Below the pieces are notes generated by a model. That model saw only the letters and a program-made list of their open reading frames with translations. It searched no databases and was not told the DNA's origin. This document shows, one piece after another, positions 59,095-64,000 of a stretch of DNA of 64,000 nucleotides. Location of the stretch: the NCBI GenBank assembly GCA_033026295.1, contig CM065188.1, positions 992,001-1,056,000 on the forward strand, given 5' to 3'. Each line of letters opens with the position of its first letter. Within the stretch, counting starts at the first letter, position 1. A program made the position numbers and the translations under genes. The stretch comes from Channa striata. Lineage: Eukaryota; Chordata; Actinopteri; Anabantiformes; Channidae.

Positions 59095-59097
<3 letters not shown>

Positions 59098-59480
59098 CCT
59101 ACTTTCAGAAAAGTGGGGAAGCTGAAAATGTTATTACAGAAGAATGCAAGGATTTTAAATCGATTCAAACATTTCTCTTTGGAAATCATGAACACCATGT
59201 CATCCGTGCTAAAGAGGAGGCGAATTATGTGACCTGTTACCAGTGGACAGTTTCAAGTCAGCATCTGTGGTGGTTTGGGCGACGCATTAATACACACAGA
59301 ATTGGTAACTTGCACATCTGTGAAGGCTCCATTAATGCTGCATGATATATACAGGTTTTGAAACAACATGTGCTTCTTCCCAGGCAACATCTTTTAAAGG
59401 AACACATACAACCGCAACTATTCCAACATCATGGCTCGGTAGTAAAAGTCTGTCTGCAGTTCAGACGTCCATGCACTGAA
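59095..59480 (+). mobile_element. Tc1/mariner-like element, left end and transposase remnant
   Basis: 59095-59165 resembles the terminal repeat 'aaccc.a.ttccagaaaagt..ggacgctg' of a common teleost Tc1/mariner family. At 59265-59440 a transposase thread is readable with frame breaks: SASVVVWG, IGNLHICEGSINAA, YIQVLKQHVLLPRQ and TSWLGSKSL. This corresponds to the DDE-transposase region before the second catalytic Asp. The FQQDNAKPH-like block that carries that Asp is deleted, as is everything after about 59480. Dead copy. Confidence 0.65.
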
Positions 59481-60302
59481 GATATTTAATACATTATAAT
59501 ATTATTATATTAACTGTAATATGTAAATATTGTGTGTGTGTGTTTGTTGGGTGGGGGGTCCCTTTATTTTAGGCATTTTTGCATTCACCAGGAATGTGTA
59601 TCGCTTCACTGCTGTACTCATGCATGTGACAGTGAAGAAGCAGCAATATCGCTCAACATGATTCTTTTCTACTAACCGGCAAACACTACACTTTTCAAGC
59701 TTGCACTGCAGCTTCAGTACCAACTTTGATTTACTCCTGCTATGAAAGCCTCTAAAATCGTTCCAAACACATGACTCAAACAGAGGAAAACTAAAATAAC
59801 AACAGATTCATGAATAAGACAATGACCCCAAAGTGACAAAATCCTTGTCAGCTGCAGAGATAGACTATGGTGATGGCTGCAGACTTCATTCATCATAAGG
59901 TGATAGGAGCGCGAGATGCTGCTTTTCCGGCATCGTGAAGCTCATGACGATTAGACTAATGCCTGTTTATCAATGAAAACTGTCTGGATTCAAAAGCCCA
60001 GATCTGAGAGCAAATCCATCACGGCATGAAAGGCTGCTCCACCCCTGTTGGAGATATAGATACCACCACATAGCTATTTCTCTTTCTGTCTCTTTCTCAC
60101 TTTCTCCCTCAAACACACACACAAACACATCCTTGTTAGCATTCTATTTTGTATCTCACCTACTGACTTTGCTATTGATTACAGTGGGGGATCTTAATGA
60201 ATCTGCACAATGAGCAACTTCCATAAATGCACAATTTCTTCTTCCCAAAACTCCAGGGAAGACTAGCTGTCCCCGTAGGAGAATGCCACACACTTATCAG
60301 AC
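59481..60302. other. No gene recognised; noncoding DNA
   Basis: Short TG run at about 59531-59541 and CT/CA-rich patches at 60075-60128. No recognised coding. Confidence 0.5.
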
Positions 60303-60385
60303 TGGTACAAACCCAATTTCCAGAAAAGTCGGAATGTTGTGTAAAAGGTACATAAAAAGACAATGCAGTGATTGACAAGGTCAAA
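60303..60385 (+). mobile_element. Tc1/mariner-like terminal repeat, solo
   Basis: 'acaaacccaatttccagaaa', 'agtcggaatgttgtgtaaaa' and 'aatgcagtgattgac' match the same family end as at 59095. No internal region follows. Confidence 0.6.
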
Positions 60386-60411
60386 AAGTGAATGAGTGAA
60401 AAAACAGACAC

Positions 60412-60640
60412 GATTCACTACTGGGGATCAGGACGTAGAGAGGTCAAATACCAATGCCAGGGTTGGTGGTTTGAAACAATACCTCCTCCTGTCCTTATGC
60501 GGAACCATCCATGGGCAAGACCCTGAGGTCTCGTGGTTTGGACACTAGTTTGAGAGCAGCTTCTACATTACGTTAATACATAGGCGCACACAGCTTGAAT
60601 AAGGGAATGCAGGACTAGTATTACTTTTACATCCTGACAT
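60412..60640 (+). mobile_element. Degenerate tRNA-derived SINE, sense
   Basis: A B-box-like 'ggtggtttgaaacaatac' (60467-60484) followed by 'ccatgggcaagaccctgagg' parallels the head and conserved core of the SINE at 49021. The tail is not recognisable, so the right end is approximate. Confidence 0.4.
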
Positions 60641-61544
60641 AATGTGTGTAGGTGGTTCTGATTATATTCAAGCTAGAAGTACAACATTATCATTCATTAA
60701 TATATAACAGGGTTAATTGCAGCTGCAGAAAACACAGCTACAAATGACTATTCGGTATATGGACAAGTGTGTGTGCTTCTGTTTACTTGTGTGTGTGTGT
60801 TTGCGTGTTAGACTCAACGACTGCATGGGACGAGGCAAGGTAATTTTGAGATATAACAGCAACACCACAAAATGATCCATTCTAGATGCCGGGAAAAATC
60901 TAAACATTATAGAAAATATATATTTTTTAAACTTGCCCAGATGCTGATGCTCAACAAGAACCGTTACCTACAGTTATTTCCAAATAATTTCCAAACCCTG
61001 CCTGACCCATAAATAAACCAGGCTCAGAGCTGCTCCTGACCAGTAAAGGACAACGCTGGGAATGCCAGGTGTGGTGCCAGTGCTACACCGTTACCCACAG
61101 TTCTTGGTTTTGGTTCATGTTCAGCTCATCAGCATGTAACAAAGGTCTTTATCTTACGGTCTCAGCCGCTGCTGCTTCTGCCAGTGTGCTCCTCTGTGGA
61201 AGCAGCCACCTCAGTCTAATCACTTACTGGCAGACGCAAAAAGGTGGTATATATCTGCTGCTTCCTGAGAGACAGATGGGGGGGACCCGTTAGGCTCAGT
61301 GAAAGGGGAAAGGATGTGCCCTTGTTGGCTGCAGTAATGAGAGATTAAAGATATTATTCACTATGTAGACTGAAGAGCGGGGACTATCGTACCTGCATTA
61401 CCTCTGTCAAACAAAACAGTACTGTCTATTTGAAAGACTTCACCTCAAACACGTAGGGAGTTGAAGCTAGCAGTTGCCTTCACTGTTGTCATCCCATTTT
61501 TTTTTTACCATAAACTGAAAAACCTGAAAAACCCACTTGTGCAG
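60641..61544. other. No gene recognised; noncoding DNA
   Basis: One short (GT)n run near 60788. No recognised features. Confidence 0.5.
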
Positions 61545-61830
61545 AGATTTAAACAAACTGATGTGTTTCCTTTTTGGTGGATCAAAAGTGAGATGTGCAG
61601 CTGCATTTTGGGTAACCTGGAGGGGTTTGACTGTGACCAGCACCTTGCACAATGTTGGGTTCTATATTCAGAAATTGAAAAAATAATCTGGGCCTGTTTA
61701 AGTGAGGTGGGGAATATGTCAGTTATGAGAGATGTATTAACTATTTGTGTGATGGCTGGAATTAGTATGGGTGCAGTGTCTTGAAGGGGAATGGAGGAGG
61801 ACTGGATCAAGAGAACAGGTGGTGGTATGG
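61545..61830 (-). pseudogene. L2/Maui-like LINE fragment with internal deletion, antisense
   Basis: On the minus strand, the right part reads ILIPAITQIVNTSLITDIFPTSLKQAQI (in two overlapping frames), the conserved segment before RT motif 1 of L2 elements. The left part contains 'gcagctgcattttgggtaacctg', which corresponds to a region near the L2 C-terminal end also seen at 36540. The RT catalytic core between them is deleted. Confidence 0.65.
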
Positions 61831-62749
61831 TTTATAATAACTTTAACATAACTGCAGGTCTTAGATTGATCAAGAAAATAACATTAATGTAGGTGTAAGC
61901 GCACAAAACAATTTTGAGTGATGCAATCTTTAGACAGCTAGAATATATGGGAAAGGTGGTGCGATCTGATTGAAGTCAAATTCAACCAACATGTTTCGAA
62001 GGTCACGCAAGTCTGTCCCCAAAAATCTACAGAGGAATGAATGGAAAACGTCAGTTTAACTAAGCTGGAGGGTTGAAGCTTCCTCTGTTTGAATTGGGAG
62101 TGTCTTTTACAATTCAGCTTTATGGCCCATGTGGAGAGCAGGATATGTTTCATTTGGCCACATTATTGTTGTTTTAAGAGAAATTTGAAAATCCCAAACA
62201 AGTCCTGATAGATGTGATTTATAATAAGGCAGAAATTCAATAGGTATCATTTACACAGCAATCTTTGTTATTCACAATAGCCTCCCATACCAAAAACAAA
62301 CATCTGTTGTCTGTCTGCAGGGAGATATGCACTGAAAGCTGGCTTGTCTAAAGTGTAGAAAAGTACAAAATTGTATGTGCTGTTACATCCTTGCCAATCC
62401 CATCTCAGTGTCAGGATAATTGATGATGATTAAAAATGAATGACGTTACCACCGTTTGTAAATGCATCCAGCAGCTCTCTCTGAGACACTTGTACACATC
62501 CTGCTGCAATGTGATTGTTTGAAGGGGGTAAGGCAAAACTCCACATACATGAAATATATATAAAAATTCAGTTCATAGCTGTGCTACTTTCAAAACTCCC
62601 TGTAACTACACTGTATGTTTCGACGGTGTAGATTTAAGGCTTTGTCTTACTTGAGATGTGACTGGCAGACAGAGACTGGTAGTAGGTGTCCTGCACCAAA
62701 TGAATGGTGGACACATTGATTTCTGAAACAGCTTAGAGACTGTGACCTA
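61831..62749. other. No gene recognised; noncoding DNA
   Basis: No coding or repeat recognised. Confidence 0.5.
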
Positions 62750-62840
62750 CAGTGCAGACGATTTAGAGTCACCGTTTAGCCTGACATGACAGTAAACATG
62801 CTGCAGGAAAGACCATGAGAACTCCACACACAAAGGCCAC
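62750..62840. repeat. Teleost interspersed repeat fragment
   Basis: 'gatttagagtcaccgtttagcctgac' and 'aactccacacacaaagg' match the later half of the repeat at 19594-19825, including an identical 17-base end. Confidence 0.55.
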
Positions 62841-63190
62841 ACAGACACGGGTGCATTCCACTGCCATGCCACCATATGCTTTACTACCAAAAAGAAGACG
62901 GGTCCTTTGCAACATAACCTCATTGTAAACATAATCATCACAAGCAACATTACTTTATCCCTGTTCCAAGTAACAGGGATGTCAGATCAGAGTTCACAAA
63001 TGTAATTATTGCAAGTAGGGTGGCAATCGGGGTCTGCATCTTTAGAAATGACATATTGGATTACACTGGAGTGCACCAGGACTTGATATAATGTCCTCCA
63101 GTATGACTCCACTGTGACCTCAGTAATAAGCAAAAATCTGTCAAATTATAATCTTGTAAAAGTCAAATACAATTGGATTGTATTTGGTTG

Positions 63191-63221
63191 TGCAGGTGTA
63201 ATAAAGTAGCCAGTGAGTATA
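63191..63221 (+). mobile_element. Tc1/mariner-like terminal sequence, diverged
   Basis: 'tgcaggtgtaataaagtagc' and 'cagtgagtata' correspond to 8390-8425, with a three-base gap and a few substitutions. Confidence 0.6.
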
Positions 63222-63239
63222 GTGTGTGTGTGTGTCTTT

Positions 63240-63452
63240 GGTAAATGATCTGCACTTATACAGCACTTTTCTACCTGTTGGTAATCAAAGCGCTTTACAC
63301 TGATTCTTATCTACCCATTTACACTCACACACACTGGCCAAAGGCAACTAAATGGGGGTTCAGTGTCTTGCTCAAAGACACTTCAACATGCGACTCATTG
63401 CAGGAGCTGGGGATCAAACCAACCAACAATTGTAGGTCACAGTCGCTCACCC
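63240..63452 (-). mobile_element. tRNA-derived SINE, antisense
   Basis: Landmarks read backwards in order: 'ggtaaatgatctgcacttat', 'aatcaaagcgctttacactg', 'tctacccatttacactcac', 'gtgtcttgctcaaagacact', 'ggggatcaaaccaaccaa'. The middle (the 'gatgggggagct' block) is deleted compared with the copies at 27460 and 49021. Confidence 0.8.
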
Positions 63453-63694
63453 TTTCTGTTCAGGTTAGACCCAGGTTTCTTGGGATCCAAACGTTTAGAG
63501 CCAGACCCAAGAAAACCTGTTGTGCACTGTGGCTTCTGGGGGATTTTCTACCGTTGAGCAATGAAGAACTCCAGGAACCTTTTTCCAGTTTTCTTTTCCC
63601 TTTGCACTGTGGGTAATGTAGGTATCAGGTTTTGAGTTTGACTTTTGGTTTTCATTTTTTAATGGCTTAAAACAGACTTTAAAATGAACCGGAA

Positions 63695-64000
63695 TGAGGT
63701 CATTCCTGAAACGGGTCTTACTCTGATCTCCGTCCCCCTCACCTTTTGGGTATCCGGCCCTGATCTGTTCACTCTCCTTCGTCAGTTTTCATACCTGCTC
63801 TCTCCCAATTGGATTTGCTCTCTCTGTCTGTCGCTCTCTGCCAGTCATCCACCAGTTCTTACTGGATTATATTCCACCAATCCCGCTTTTACTCACCTGC
63901 TTCTCATCACTAAACCCCAAGCTAGATTTAGTCACTGCCAGATCCTCGCTGACTTTTTTCCCGCGATGTTCTTCCAACTTTCCTGTTTTGGCCTGACTCC
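63695..64000 (+). mobile_element. Probable LTR (5' part), truncated by window edge
   Basis: Pyrimidine-rich sequence with 'cacctgcttctcatcactaa' and 'tagtcactgccagatcctcg', a layout seen in teleost Gypsy LTRs. It differs from the LTR at 20974-21785. No internal region is visible before the window ends. Confidence 0.35.

Noticed and set aside
58856..59232. Frames of Tyr/Ile or Thr/His repeats around 58.9-59.2 kb
   Set aside because: They are translations of the TA and CA microsatellites, not genes.

Overview
The window reads as teleost fish genomic DNA, probably from a percomorph-like fish. It is A+T-rich and CpG-poor, full of dinucleotide microsatellites, and carries a fish-typical transposon mix: L2/Maui-like LINEs, a Rex1/Babar-like LINE, a Rex6 (R4-clade) LINE, chromodomain-type Gypsy LTR remnants, a tRNA-derived SINE in several copies, and Tc1/mariner and hAT ends. 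I recognise no intact host gene. The longest open reading frames all belong to retroelements, so the window is best read as intergenic DNA or one or more very large introns.

Layout. 1-20.9 kb is mostly unique noncoding DNA with an L2 3' end (2775-4004) that carries a 103-bp insertion with a perfect 12-bp target duplication, SINE fragments, a 27-bp-arm hairpin (8179-8256), a Tc1-like solo end (8390-8425) and a CpG cluster with good splice signals (9961-10042). 20.97-28.95 kb is a nested graveyard of a Gypsy element and LINEs: LTR, gag/protease/RT remnants, a LINE fragment, a second Gypsy fragment, the rest of the first LINE fragment, a nearly full Rex1/Babar-like LINE with a SINE in its RT, then a scrambled LTR piece. 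29-36.5 kb is mostly unique with a hAT-like MITE. 36.5-41.3 kb holds two L2-type LINE bodies in opposite orientation. 41.3-52.2 kb is mostly unplaced DNA with microsatellites, a minisatellite and a SINE. 52.2-53.2 kb has an unassigned 122-bp direct repeat pair. 53.6-59.1 kb is Rex6 territory: an old 3' fragment, then an almost intact Rex6 body whose left side is joined head-to-head to an inverted Rex6 3' end through a 16-bp hairpin, the whole bracketed by TA-rich microsatellites. 59.1-64 kb holds Tc1/mariner remnants, an antisense L2 fragment, SINE copies and a probable LTR running off the right edge.

The genes here do not form a host pathway. What the window records is a sequence of insertions. 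The youngest-looking coding unit is the Rex6 body, whose reverse transcriptase and C-terminal nuclease frame stays open over about 3 kb apart from three short frameshift sites. Candidate host exons are given as low-confidence hypotheses only. Family names come from remembered sequence features, not from a database search.
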